A stretch of 64,000 nt of DNA from DTU089 sp002440045 (GTDB lineage Bacteria; Bacillota; Clostridia; Oscillospirales; Acutalibacteraceae): the NCBI GenBank assembly GCA_937885695.1, contig CALABP010000056.1:1-64000 (forward strand). Reading direction: 5' to 3'. Positions within the stretch are counted from its first letter, which is position 1; each line of letters begins with the position of its first letter. Of this stretch, positions 51,319 to 60,459 are shown in pieces. The notes beneath the pieces were generated by a model, which made no database searches, was not told where the DNA came from, and was given only the letters and a program-made list of their open reading frames with translations. The translations under genes were made by a program, and so were the position numbers.

Positions 51319-52443
51319 TTACCACTTATTTTCAACGTATTCGCAGAAAGCGTACATATCCTTGACCTCGACCTTTGTGCCGTCGTCAAGAATTGCGGTG
51401 CCGCTCCAAAGGCCGTGAACCTGGTGCGAATGCATTCTTAAAAGATTAAGCGCGTTCGTGTCGCAGTGATGGTCATAAAACGGCTTCATAACAAAGTCAA
51501 ATCTGCCGTCCTCCGAGACGAAATGCCAATCGTTCATATATTTGTCGTCCTTCGGGAAAACCTCAACGTCAACAGCGCCGAATTTGTGAGCCTTGCCGTC
51601 ATAAAAAACAGCCGTTTCGGTTGCGTTGCTCTCGTCGCCGATGCCCCATGTAATTTCAAAGCCGAAAAGATGCTTTTTGCCGTCCTGCCCGTCAACGTAG
51701 CCGGAGCCGTTGCCCCAATACCAAACAAGCTTATAGGGCGTGTTTACTCTGCCCCAGTCAAGACAGCAGAAGGTGTTTTCTTTTGAAAACTCAACCTTGA
51801 TGTCGCCGTTTCTGTAAAAGCCGCGGCAGGGCATACAGTTCTGCTTTGTCGTCATAAAATAGCTTGTGGGGTGACCCTTGAACGGCAAAACGGTTGTAAT
51901 ATTTTCAAGTCCTTCGGGAATATCCATTTCAAATTTGCACTCGCACTTGCCGTCCTTTGATTTATACCAAAGTGTGCGGCTTGTTTCTTTTGTGTCAAAT
52001 TCAAAGCTTGCACTGCCTATGCCGTTTATCGTCATTTTTACGTTGTTGGGCACGTCGCCTTTGGGGGGCAAAACATATTTGTCTCTGCCGCCGAGATAAA
52101 GCACGGTTGAATCCGCAATTGTGCCTGCGGCGTGCTTTTTATTTTTGTTCGGGTGCTTGAGGTCTATAAGCACGGCCGAAACATAGCCGCCTATCGAGAT
52201 ATTTGCAAAGCTTAACTGAACCATATATTCGCCGTTGCATATCTGATAAAAATCCCACTCTTTTCTGTGGATTGTGGGCTTTGAGTTTCTTCTGTCATAG
52301 TCAAAAACGTTATGGCGCGCCCAGCCGGGTGAAAGAAGCCTGCCGTCCTCGGCTAAAAGCCTTGTAGGCTCGGTGTATTCTTTCTGCACGCTTTTTACTT
52401 CGCCGTTAAGCCAGCTCGGATATGTTCTTTTAAGTTCGCTCAT
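51319..52443 (-). CDS. DUF2804 family protein
   Basis: 374 residues. Recognised as DUF2804 by the overall pattern: LLSPGWARHNVFDYDR, DFYQICNGEYMVQLSFANIS, FCCLDWGRVNTPY and HQVHGLWSG. The fold is probably a lipocalin-like beta barrel pair; the function is unknown. Soluble, no signal peptide. The ATG at 52443 has GGGAGG; an upstream open part to 52497 is not coding. Located between GH38 and GT2, so a glycan link is possible. Confidence 0.75.
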   Translation of the reverse strand: MSELKRTYPSWLNGEVKSVQKEYTEPTRLLAEDGRLLSPGWARHNVFDYDRRNSKPTIHRKEWDFYQICNGEYMVQLSFANISIGGYVSAVLIDLKHPNKNKKHAAGTIADSTVLYLGGRDKYVLPPKGDVPNNVKMTINGIGSASFEFDTKETSRTLWYKSKDGKCECKFEMDIPEGLENITTVLPFKGHPTSYFMTTKQNCMPCRGFYRNGDIKVEFSKENTFCCLDWGRVNTPYKLVWYWGNGSGYVDGQDGKKHLFGFEITWGIGDESNATETAVFYDGKAHKFGAVDVEVFPKDDKYMNDWHFVSEDGRFDFVMKPFYDHHCDTNALNLLRMHSHQVHGLWSGTAILDDGTKVEVKDMYAFCEYVENKW

Positions 52444-52568
52444 AATAAATACCTCCCAATAATATCCAACTGAATTATAACAGTTTAAAAGCCGCAATTC
52501 AAGCTTTTTATATAAAATACACTTGAAGTGCGGCTCATAATTTATTTAATTTGTGTATTTGCGTGTTT

Positions 52569-55500
52569 TCAGAACTCAATTCTGAAGGTCAAAACCTCAA
52601 ACGGCTTGATTGAGAACATAAAGCCCGAGTCATCGGATTTTCTAGAAGAAGCATTTTCCTCCATAAGGTTGCAGTCCGTGACCTTTATGCCCTTGAACGG
52701 AAGCGAAAGATAAACGTCCGAGTGCTTGCCCTCGGCTTCATAAACTCTGACGATTATGCCGTTTTCGTCCTGCGCTTTTTTAACTGCGTCAATTATGACG
52801 TTGCTCTTGTCAAGCGTAAAGAAGCTTCTTTCGTTAAAAGTGCCGCAGCCGTTTTCTGTGACAAAGGCTTCAAGCGGAATGTTGAGCTTAAACGCCTCGT
52901 GCACGGTGCCCGCTTCGCTCCAAACGCCCTTGTGCGGATAAAGGCTGTATTTAAACGTGCTTATTCCTATATCGCCTTTGGGATCGGGGCATATGGGGCC
53001 GCGCATGAGCGTAATTCTCATTACGTTGTCAAAAAGGTCGTAGCCGTATTTGCAGTCGTTAAGAAGGCTTACGCCGTAATCGCCCTCCGAAAGGTCCGTC
53101 CATTTGTGCGCACAGCATTCAAACATCGCTTTTTCATAAGAGTTGTTTGCATAGGTGGGCCTTTGAAGCGCGCCGTGGGCAATTTCAAACGTAGAATATC
53201 TTGCGCGGATATTTACGGGGAACTCGGCTTTCAGCACCTTTTCGCGCTCGTGCCAATCAACGGTGGTGTCAAAATCGAGCGTTCTTGAAGCGGCGTTGAG
53301 AATAATTTTTTGTGTAATTGTGGATTGGTTATATTTTCTTACGGTCTCAATTACGCCGCGCAGGGGCGAGCTTTCAAGAACACGCACGCTTTTTGCGGCT
53401 TTAAGCTCGGTCATTTTCATTTTGTAGTCATTTTCAAGGTTCCATGCGCTTTCGTGAATGGGCTTGTCGTGCGAGATTGTAAGAAGATTGCCCACGCCCG
53501 AAAGCACTTCGCGCCCGTTTTCTTTGTCAAATACCGAAAGAATGTTGCCGTCGCCGTCAAGCTTCACCGAAAGATATTCGTTTTCAAGTGAATTTTCGCT
53601 TGCGATAACATTCGCCGAAGCCTTATTTTCGCCCTTTTCGAGCTTATATATTTTATAGCCGACGGCGGGTACGTTTTGGGCAAGGAAAAGAAGTCGGCTT
53701 TTGCCGTTTTCGTTTATTGTTTCAAAGAGAACCTCTTTGCCGCCGCAGTCTTTAAGCACTGCGTTTTCAAACGGTGCGTCAAGTGAAACAACGCCCGTTA
53801 CGGGGTGCGAGCACATATTCCAGACCGTTACAGCCTCGTATGACGGCGAAACGGCTTTGTTAAGCGCTTCAAAGCAGTGCGCTTTAAGCTCTGCGCCCTC
53901 TTTTTTAAGCTCTTTATATTCTTCTCTGGTGTTTTCGATTGCTTCGTGAATCGAAGTGCCTGGCAAAATGTCGTGGAACTGATTTATTAAAAGAAGCTTC
54001 CACAATTTTTCAAGACGCTCTTTTTCATAGTGCCCCGAAAGTATGCCGAGAATTTCAAGGTTTCTGAGCATATATTCGCCCTTGCGGTTGTTCTTTTTAA
54101 TGAACGCCTGGCTTGTAAACGTGCCGCGGTGATTTTCATAGTACATTTCACCGTCCCAAACGGGCAGTTCGTCTTTGTCTTTTTCGACCTCGGCAAAAAA
54201 TTCCGAGGCTCTGCCCTCGCGCACTGCGGGGAGGCCGGGGAGCTTTTCAAATCGGCGAATACGCTCTACCATATCGTGTGTGCATCCGCCGCCGCCGTCG
54301 CCGTAGCCGAACATACCCATCGAGGCGTCAACAAGGTCGTTTTGGCGGTTTGTGGAGCGCGTTTTTACAATATATTCTGCATCGCCCTCGCCCTCGTAAT
54401 GAACCTTTTGCATATAGGCAAGCACTTCGTCGCCCGAGTGCGAACGCCATTTGAATACCGAAACGGGAAATTCGTTTGTGTCGTTATACTGAAGCTTTGA
54501 AGTGATAAAATACTTCATACCCGATTTTTTGATTATCTGCGGAAGCGCCGCCGTAAAGCCGAAGCAGTCGGGGAGCCAATATGTGTCGGAGCTTACGCCG
54601 AATTCTTTAAGGAAAAATTCTCTGCCGTAAAGAAGCTGTCTTATAAGGCTTTCGCCCGAGGCTAAGTTTGTGTCGGCTTCAACCCATGTGTTGCCGATAA
54701 TTTCCCATCTGCCGTCTTTGACGAACTTTTTAACGTTTTCATAGACGTCGGGATAATTTTTCTTCATAAAGTCATAAAGCACCGCCTGACTTTGCGTGAA
54801 GTGAAAATCGGGATACATCTCAAGAAGCGCGATGTTGTTTGAAAAGGTGCGCGCCGTTTTGCGGTGAATTTCTTTAACCGTCCAAAGCCATGCAACGTCA
54901 AGATGGCTGTGCCCCGCAAGTATTACTTCGCCCGGCGTTTTTGAAAGCGCCGACAGCTTTTTTGTCTCATCTGCAAAATATGCGGCGGCTTTTTCTACGG
55001 AAGTGTAGTATGCGCTTTTGCCGAGGTCAAAGTCGAGCATATGTATTGCGGTGTCGGTTATATTGTAAAGGCGCTTTGCAACGTATTTGTCTTCGGAATG
55101 CTCATACACGTCAAAGGCGCACGCAAAGTCATAGTGAAGGCTTTCGGCACCGTCGTTTATAAGGTCCAAAGACGCGTGTTTAAGAGTGTATTCAAGCGCT
55201 CTGCCGCCCGCCATGGCGGTGTCGCAAAAAGCGGCGCTGTCAACGGTTGCTTCAAGCTGAATGTCAAGCTTTTCGCCCGCTTTCGGGGGAACGGGGAATA
55301 TAATGTCCGTTCTGCCGACCCAGCCGCTGTTCTCGCGTGAGCTTACAGCGCCGACAAGCCTGCCGTTGATTCTGACAAGCGCTTCGCCGCCGAAGTCGAT
55401 AACAAGGCGCAAGGTTCTGCCGCCGAAGCTTTCGGGCACGGTGACGGACGCTTCAAAATAACGCGTGTCGTCATATCCCGAAAACCAGTGGTCGCCGAGC

Positions 55501-55661
55501 TTCATTTTGACTGCGGGCTTTTCGTCAAGAACAATTTTGCCCGGCTCAACGTGAACGCCCGTGTACGAAGTCCACTCGGGGATTGTTACGCTGTCTTCGG
55601 TGTCATACGGTGACATCTGCTTAATAAGGTTTTTTAAAACCCTCGGATTCATCGTGTGCAT
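52569..55661 (-). CDS. GH38 alpha-mannosidase
   Basis: 1030 residues, the usual length. An N-terminal beta-domain (about 1-240) precedes the catalytic domain with zinc ligands His253 and Asp255 (LAGHSHLDVAWLW) and nucleophile Asp365 (TYWLPDCFGFTAALPQ). The C-terminal part is beta-sandwich. Removes alpha-mannose from imported N-glycan fragments or similar oligosaccharides; no signal peptide. SD GGAGG. Start at ATG 55661, with a second ATG three codons later. First of three minus-strand genes. Confidence 0.95.
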   Translation of the reverse strand: MHTMNPRVLKNLIKQMSPYDTEDSVTIPEWTSYTGVHVEPGKIVLDEKPAVKMKLGDHWFSGYDDTRYFEASVTVPESFGGRTLRLVIDFGGEALVRINGRLVGAVSSRENSGWVGRTDIIFPVPPKAGEKLDIQLEATVDSAAFCDTAMAGGRALEYTLKHASLDLINDGAESLHYDFACAFDVYEHSEDKYVAKRLYNITDTAIHMLDFDLGKSAYYTSVEKAAAYFADETKKLSALSKTPGEVILAGHSHLDVAWLWTVKEIHRKTARTFSNNIALLEMYPDFHFTQSQAVLYDFMKKNYPDVYENVKKFVKDGRWEIIGNTWVEADTNLASGESLIRQLLYGREFFLKEFGVSSDTYWLPDCFGFTAALPQIIKKSGMKYFITSKLQYNDTNEFPVSVFKWRSHSGDEVLAYMQKVHYEGEGDAEYIVKTRSTNRQNDLVDASMGMFGYGDGGGGCTHDMVERIRRFEKLPGLPAVREGRASEFFAEVEKDKDELPVWDGEMYYENHRGTFTSQAFIKKNNRKGEYMLRNLEILGILSGHYEKERLEKLWKLLLINQFHDILPGTSIHEAIENTREEYKELKKEGAELKAHCFEALNKAVSPSYEAVTVWNMCSHPVTGVVSLDAPFENAVLKDCGGKEVLFETINENGKSRLLFLAQNVPAVGYKIYKLEKGENKASANVIASENSLENEYLSVKLDGDGNILSVFDKENGREVLSGVGNLLTISHDKPIHESAWNLENDYKMKMTELKAAKSVRVLESSPLRGVIETVRKYNQSTITQKIILNAASRTLDFDTTVDWHEREKVLKAEFPVNIRARYSTFEIAHGALQRPTYANNSYEKAMFECCAHKWTDLSEGDYGVSLLNDCKYGYDLFDNVMRITLMRGPICPDPKGDIGISTFKYSLYPHKGVWSEAGTVHEAFKLNIPLEAFVTENGCGTFNERSFFTLDKSNVIIDAVKKAQDENGIIVRVYEAEGKHSDVYLSLPFKGIKVTDCNLMEENASSRKSDDSGFMFSIKPFEVLTFRIEF

Positions 55662-55700
55662 AAAGTATACCTCCGAAAATTTGTTGAGTATTTTTATTAA

Positions 55701-56588
55701 TTAATCCCGGGAAAGCAATCGGGAATTTATTTCGGCTTTTATGTCGTCTGGCAGCTCCTGCGAAAAATGCATTTTTTCACCCGTCGTCGGGTGAGTAAAA
55801 AACATCTCGGCACAGTGAAGCGCAGGCCGATTTAAATTTTCTGTAATCGGACCGCCGTACATATCGTCGCCGACAAGCGGCGCGCCGACGCTTTTTAAAT
55901 GAACGCGTATCTGGTGGGTTCTGCCCGTTTCGATTTTTACTTTTAAAAGAGTGCAGTCGCCGCACTGCTTTAAAACTTCGTATTTTGTAAGCGCCGCGTC
56001 ACCATCGTTCCCTGTGGCGCGAAGAGTTTTTAAGGGGTCAGGGCGATAGATGGGCGCGTCTATAACGCCGCTTTTTTCAATGCGCCGACTTGCAAGCGCA
56101 ATGTATATTTTTTCAATTTTGCCGTTAAGAAGCGAAGCGGCATAGGCGTGCTTCGCAAAGAGTATCAGCCCGCTTGTGCCTTTGTCAAGCCTGCCGACGG
56201 CACGCGCCGCAGAGGCTTCTCCTCCGCTTTTTAAAACGTGCGCCGCAACTGCGTTTGCAAGCGTAAAATTCGGATGATTGTGCGACGGGTGGCACGAAAG
56301 CCCCGCGGGCTTATTTATTACAATAAGGTCGTCGTCTTCATAAACAATGTCAAGCTCTGTTTCCCAAAGCTCGGGCGGCGAGGTTTTTTCGGGCAGAGTT
56401 ATTTCTAAAATGTCGCCCTCAAAAACCCTGTCAATAACTCTTGTGTTTTTGCCGTTCACTTTTAGAGCACCCTCGGTGTGGCGAAGCGTTCCGACAATCC
56501 CGTGCGAAAAGCCGAGCTTGCCTTTTAAAAAATAAAGGAGCGGCTTTTCCGAAAATTCGCTCGGTACGGTGAAAGTAAGCGTTCTCAA
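55701..56588 (-). CDS. RluA-family pseudouridine synthase
   Basis: 295 residues: an S4-like N-terminal segment, then the catalytic core AVGRLDKGTSGLILFAKH (Asp nucleophile) and the family end motif GRTHQIRVHLKSVGAPLVGD. Modifies uridines in rRNA (RluD/RluB-like position by homology). The adjacent GH38 gene is 40 bases downstream; no shared role expected. Confidence 0.95.
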   Translation of the reverse strand: MRTLTFTVPSEFSEKPLLYFLKGKLGFSHGIVGTLRHTEGALKVNGKNTRVIDRVFEGDILEITLPEKTSPPELWETELDIVYEDDDLIVINKPAGLSCHPSHNHPNFTLANAVAAHVLKSGGEASAARAVGRLDKGTSGLILFAKHAYAASLLNGKIEKIYIALASRRIEKSGVIDAPIYRPDPLKTLRATGNDGDAALTKYEVLKQCGDCTLLKVKIETGRTHQIRVHLKSVGAPLVGDDMYGGPITENLNRPALHCAEMFFTHPTTGEKMHFSQELPDDIKAEINSRLLSRD

Positions 56589-56900
56589 AAAAATGCCCTC
56601 CCTAAAGTTTTTTCTTTTGCGGAATTAAAAATTACAGATTGTTAAAAATCAAAATAATTGAATATTCATTTGCATAAACAATGGCGAAAAATGAAGAATG
56701 TTCAAAACTTTGTAGAAGTAAAGTCAATTGCTTTACAAAAATCGGTTCAAAACCGCGTCGAAAAGCCCGCGTGCGGGCAAGTTGTTGACATTTTAGACAG
56801 AGTTTTGAACAAAGGCAAGTAGAATGCTTTACAAAGTCGATATGCAAAACGCACTGCAAAAACGAAAAAATCGCGCGTGTTTACATTTTGTTACGCAAAT
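56589..56900. other. Intergenic region with a shared 20-base motif
   Basis: No gene. ATGTTCAAAACTTTGTAGAA at 56698-56717 repeats the motif at 22413-22432 with one change, and an inverted partial match (AGTTTTGAACAAAGG) lies near 56810. A regulatory role for rluA-type gene expression is possible but unproven. Confidence 0.4.
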
Positions 56901-57722
56901 TTATACAATGGGAAATTCAAATAATTTTCTTTCGCAGAATTTTGCAACACACTTAAAACCGGCTTCGCGGGCAATGCCGTAGGCTTCATAAATGCCGTCG
57001 CCTATTCTTTCGGCATAGTGCGAGTCTGTTCCCACACTCACAAATTTTCCGCCTAAATCTTTAAAACGTTTTACGGTTTCAAAAGTCGGCGCGGGCAGGT
57101 GTATGGGATATTTCAATCCGCCCATATTGATTTCAAGCGCCTTGTCTTTTTCGGCGCAGAGCTTTAAAATTTCGTCAACCGTTTTTGAATAGTTGTTTAT
57201 ATCTTCAACGTAGCCGCAAACATTATATATATAGCGGAAGGGGTATGTCAGATGAGCGAGCACGTCAAAGTCGCCCCATTCGAGCATTTTAAGAATTTCA
57301 AAAAAGTATTCGTTCATAAAAATAGGAACGTCTTTTTCACTGAATTCTTTCCAATAATAAAAATCTTCTTTGTTTCTCAGGTTGTGAAGCGAGCCGAGAA
57401 CGACGTCGTATTTTTGCATATTTATAATTTTTTTTGCAAGTTCAGGGTTATAGTGCGGCTCGCCGAGCTCAATACCTCTTAACACCTCAAGCCTTCCTTT
57501 AAACGCCGCTTTTGCCTTTGAAACTTCAAAATAGCTTTGCAATGTGCGGCGGTCATATTCGTCCTCATAATATCTGTCAACTTCGCAGTGGTCGGTAAAA
57601 GCAATTGCTTCGAGCTTTTTTTCTTCGGCGTTTTCAGCCATAAACATTGCCGAATGATGCCCGTCGGGCGAGTTGTCGGTGTGGGTGTGCATATCTATTA
57701 ATCTTATACTGTCCTCTTCCAT
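56901..57722 (-). CDS. PHP-domain histidinol-phosphatase-type hydrolase
   Basis: 273 residues. Metal motifs of the HisJ-like PHP family: DMHTHTDNSPDG, FTDHCEVDRYYED, LGSLHN, AHLTYPFRYI and the final GTDSHYAERIG. The family hydrolyses histidinol phosphate, but the same fold serves other phosphoesters. No his genes nearby, so the annotation is generic. Confidence 0.85.
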   Translation of the reverse strand: MEEDSIRLIDMHTHTDNSPDGHHSAMFMAENAEEKKLEAIAFTDHCEVDRYYEDEYDRRTLQSYFEVSKAKAAFKGRLEVLRGIELGEPHYNPELAKKIINMQKYDVVLGSLHNLRNKEDFYYWKEFSEKDVPIFMNEYFFEILKMLEWGDFDVLAHLTYPFRYIYNVCGYVEDINNYSKTVDEILKLCAEKDKALEINMGGLKYPIHLPAPTFETVKRFKDLGGKFVSVGTDSHYAERIGDGIYEAYGIAREAGFKCVAKFCERKLFEFPIV

Positions 57723-57858
57723 ATTTAAATTAAACCCCTTATTTCGATTTATTATTACACTGCGTATTCTATCACATATTTTATAAAAAGAACATAGTGT
57801 AATAAAATATTTATAAATAAATTTTATGCTTTAAAAAAGCGCGTATATGTGATAAACT

Positions 57859-57905
57859 ATAGGCATAAGAGGGGCTACCGGGTTGTTCGACTCTCTTATG
57901 CCTAT
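57859..57905. repeat. Palindromic repeat (TAGGCATAAGAG family), copy D
   Basis: Perfect 13-bp arms ATAGGCATAAGAG (57859-57871) and CTCTTATGCCTAT (57893-57905), interior GGGCTACCGGGTTGTTCGACT. It lies in the leader of ispE, just before AAAGGAG, and not at a gene end. Confidence 0.8.
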
Positions 57906-57922
57906 TAAAGGAGCGTGATATT

Positions 57923-58795
57923 TTGATAGTTAAAGCAAACGCTAAAATCAACCTTATGCTCGACATAACGGGCGTCAAGAAAAACGGCTATCACAAGCTT
58001 TACACAATAATGCAGTCGTTGAGCCTGTGCGACATTTTGAAAATCGAAAGAACAAAGGGTGAAAAAATCCTCATTTCGTGCTCCGACAAAAATATACCGA
58101 CCGACAGAAAAAACATTGCCTATAAATGTGCGGCGGCATTTTTTGACGCGGCGAAAATCGAAAAAGGGCGCGGTATAAAAATAGATATAGAAAAAAATAT
58201 CCCGAGCGAAGCGGGTATGGGCGGCGGCAGTGCCGACGGCGCGGCGGTGCTTTTCTCTTTAAACAGGCTTTACTCGGAGCCGTTCACTTTAAAAGAGCTT
58301 GTTAAAATCGGCGCCGCGGTCGGCGCGGATATTCCGTTTATTCTTATCGGCGGAACGGCGCTTTGCCTTGATATAGGGAGCGTGGTGGCGCCCTTAAACG
58401 ACCTTGACGGCGTTTATTTTGCCGTTGTAAAGCCCGACTGCGGAAGCAACACGCGCGAAGCGTACAGCGCGATTGATTCAAGCGAGTCGCTTCGACACCC
58501 GAACGGCGAAGCCATGTGCGAGGCTTTGGAGGACGGCGATTTTAAAGGGGCGTTTAAATACTGCGCAAATATTTTTGAACAGGTGATAGAGTTTAAAGAC
58601 AGGGTCGATATTAAAGACGCCATGTATAAATGCGGTGCAAAAGCCGCCTGTATGACAGGCTCGGGTACGGCGGTTTTCGGCGTGTTTTTTGATAAAGAAA
58701 GCGCCGAAGAATGCGTAAGCCGTCTTAAAAAAACATATCCGCGCGTTTATTTTTGCGAGCCGAAAAACTGCGGTATTGAAATAATCGAAGAATGA
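57923..58795 (+). CDS. ispE: 4-diphosphocytidyl-2-C-methyl-D-erythritol kinase IspE
   Basis: 290 residues, GHMP kinase fold. KANAKINLMLDITGVKKNGY at the N-terminus, ATP motif PSEAGMGGGSADGAAVL and C-terminal MTGSGTAVFG. Fourth step of the MEP isoprenoid pathway. TTG start with AAAGGAG nine bases upstream. Confidence 0.96.
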   Translation: MIVKANAKINLMLDITGVKKNGYHKLYTIMQSLSLCDILKIERTKGEKILISCSDKNIPTDRKNIAYKCAAAFFDAAKIEKGRGIKIDIEKNIPSEAGMGGGSADGAAVLFSLNRLYSEPFTLKELVKIGAAVGADIPFILIGGTALCLDIGSVVAPLNDLDGVYFAVVKPDCGSNTREAYSAIDSSESLRHPNGEAMCEALEDGDFKGAFKYCANIFEQVIEFKDRVDIKDAMYKCGAKAACMTGSGTAVFGVFFDKESAEECVSRLKKTYPRVYFCEPKNCGIEIIEE

Positions 58796-58802
58796 AAAAC
58801 GA

Positions 58803-58858
58803 AAAACCGTCCATAATCTCTGTGTAACGAAAAGTCTACATAGAAAAAGGACGGTTTT
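58803..58858 (+). promoter_or_regulatory. Hairpin covering the spoIIR ribosome-binding region
   Basis: AAAACCGTCC (58803-58812) pairs with GGACGGTTTT (58849-58858). The right arm overlaps the AAGGA SD (about 58847-58851) of spoIIR. It would be both an ispE terminator-like hairpin and an SD block in read-through RNA. Confidence 0.5.
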
Positions 58859-58862
58859 ATTT

Positions 58863-59504
58863 ATGCAAAAATTTATTTACGAAAGAAAATTCGGGCTTAA
58901 AGACCGCGTGTTTTTGGCGGCAGTGTCAATATTTTTCGCTTTATACGCGTCGTTTTCTTTGACGTATTTTGGGGGCGCGTGCTCAAAAATAAGCGACAGC
59001 GTTGTAAGACTTCATATTCTTGCAAACAGCGACAGCGAAACGGACCAAAACATAAAGCTTGCCGTGCGCGACGCGCTTCTTAAAAGAAATACCGAGCTTT
59101 TGACGGCGGGCGTCAATTCACAAAACGCCGAAAGCTATTTTGAAGCTTCAAAAGAAGAGCTTCAAAAAACCGCAAATAGGGTGCTTAAAGAAAGCGGCTT
59201 TGATTACGGCGCCGAAATCAAGCTGTGCCGCGAGATATATCCGACAAGGGTATACGGCGAGCTGACGTTCCCGTCGGGCGAATATACATCGGTAAAAGTC
59301 GTGCTCGGAAGCGGCAAGGGTCACAACTGGTGGTGCGTTATGTTTCCGCCGCTTTGCGTGCCCGCCGCGGCAGGCGAAGTCGAAGAAAACGGGGAGGAGC
59401 TTTCCGAATACCTGACGGACACGGGCGAAAGCATAGTGACCTCGGGCGAAAAATATAAAGTGAAATTCAAGCTTCTTGAATGGTTTGAAGAGATATTCAA
59501 ATAA
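58863..59504 (+). CDS. spoIIR: Stage II sporulation protein R
   Basis: 213 residues. N-terminal signal/TM (about 17-38), then the SpoIIR core: DSVVRLHILANSDSETDQNI, KLAVRDALL and GKGHNWWCVMFPPLC. In Bacillus it is made in the forespore under sigma-F and triggers SpoIIGA processing of pro-sigma-E. Its presence marks the host as a spore-former. Its 3' end overlaps the convergent fumarase gene by eight bases. Confidence 0.95.
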   Translation: MQKFIYERKFGLKDRVFLAAVSIFFALYASFSLTYFGGACSKISDSVVRLHILANSDSETDQNIKLAVRDALLKRNTELLTAGVNSQNAESYFEASKEELQKTANRVLKESGFDYGAEIKLCREIYPTRVYGELTFPSGEYTSVKVVLGSGKGHNWWCVMFPPLCVPAAAGEVEENGEELSEYLTDTGESIVTSGEKYKVKFKLLEWFEEIFK

Positions 59505-60339
59505 CCTCTTCTGCGTGGCGCGTAACGTGACAGCCGATGTTTACCGCCGCGGGCAGCCCCGCGATGTGAGTCGGTGCGGTTTCAATGTTGACGGCAAGCG
59601 CGGTTATGTCGCCGCCGAAGCCCTGCGCGCCTATTTTAAGAGTGTTGACGGCTTCAAGCGCTTTCTTTTCAAGCTCGCAATAAAACGGGTCGGCGTTTCT
59701 TTTTGAAACGTCGCGCGTGAGCGCTTTTTTTGAAAGAAGCGCGGCACCCTCAAAATCACTGCCGAGCCCCACGCCTATAACAAGCGGCGGGCACGGGTTA
59801 GAGCCTGCAAGGCGCACCGTTTCTTTAATAAAGCCGATTATATCGTCAGCCCCCGAAGAGGGATTGAACATTTTTATTCTGCTCATATTTTCACTGCCGA
59901 AGCCCTTCGGCGCGGCAACAAGCTTTACTTTATCGCCGTCAACAAGCGAAAAGTGTATTATGGCAGGCGTGTTGTCGCCCGTGTTTTCGCGCTTTAGAGG
60001 GTCGCGCACGACAGAACAGCGCATTTTACCGTCAAGATACGCTTTTTTTACGCCGCGGTTTACGGAGTCATTAAAGCTTCCGCCGACAAAATGAACGTCC
60101 TGCCCCACTTCGGCAAATAAAACAGCCATTCCCGTATCCTGGCAAATCGGTAAAGAAAGCTCCCTTGCCGCGTCAAGATTTTTGCACATATCGCAAAACA
60201 CGCTTTTTGCGGCGGCGCTGCTTTCTTTTTCTTTTGAAACGCCAATCAGCTCTTCAAGGTCTTGCGGCAAAAGCGTGTTGGCTTTTAAAAACAGCCGCTC
60301 GACTGCGTCTTCTATAATTTTTACGTCAATTTCTCTCAT
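59497..60339 (-). CDS. Class I fumarate hydratase, alpha subunit
   Basis: 280 residues, TtdA/FumA N-terminal type. Family motifs: LPICQDTGMAVLFAEVGQDV and NPCPPLVIGVGLGSDFEGAA, with Cys residues that can hold a 4Fe-4S cluster. Converts fumarate and malate (or a related hydroxy acid) together with a beta subunit. No beta-subunit gene is beside it. SD AGGAG. Convergent with spoIIR with no terminator between. Confidence 0.92.
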   Translation of the reverse strand: MREIDVKIIEDAVERLFLKANTLLPQDLEELIGVSKEKESSAAAKSVFCDMCKNLDAARELSLPICQDTGMAVLFAEVGQDVHFVGGSFNDSVNRGVKKAYLDGKMRCSVVRDPLKRENTGDNTPAIIHFSLVDGDKVKLVAAPKGFGSENMSRIKMFNPSSGADDIIGFIKETVRLAGSNPCPPLVIGVGLGSDFEGAALLSKKALTRDVSKRNADPFYCELEKKALEAVNTLKIGAQGFGGDITALAVNIETAPTHIAGLPAAVNIGCHVTRHAEEVI

Positions 60340-60407
60340 ATAAACTCCTAAAGCAACACCGATTATAAAAATATAAGCACTGCAAAATTTTATCTGCCGT
60401 TACAAAA

Positions 60408-60450
60408 AAGGCGGTCAAAGAGCGCCGCAAAGTGGCAGCCCGACCGCCTT
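60408..60450 (-). terminator. Terminator of the S1-domain gene
   Basis: On the minus strand AAGGCGGTC and GACCGCC pair, followed by TTTTTTG. Confidence 0.8.
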
Positions 60451-60459
60451 GAATACAGA

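Noticed and set aside
52722..53288. 188-codon plus-strand ORF inside the GH38 gene
   Set aside because: Antisense to a well-defined GH38 enzyme, without SD or recognisable domain.
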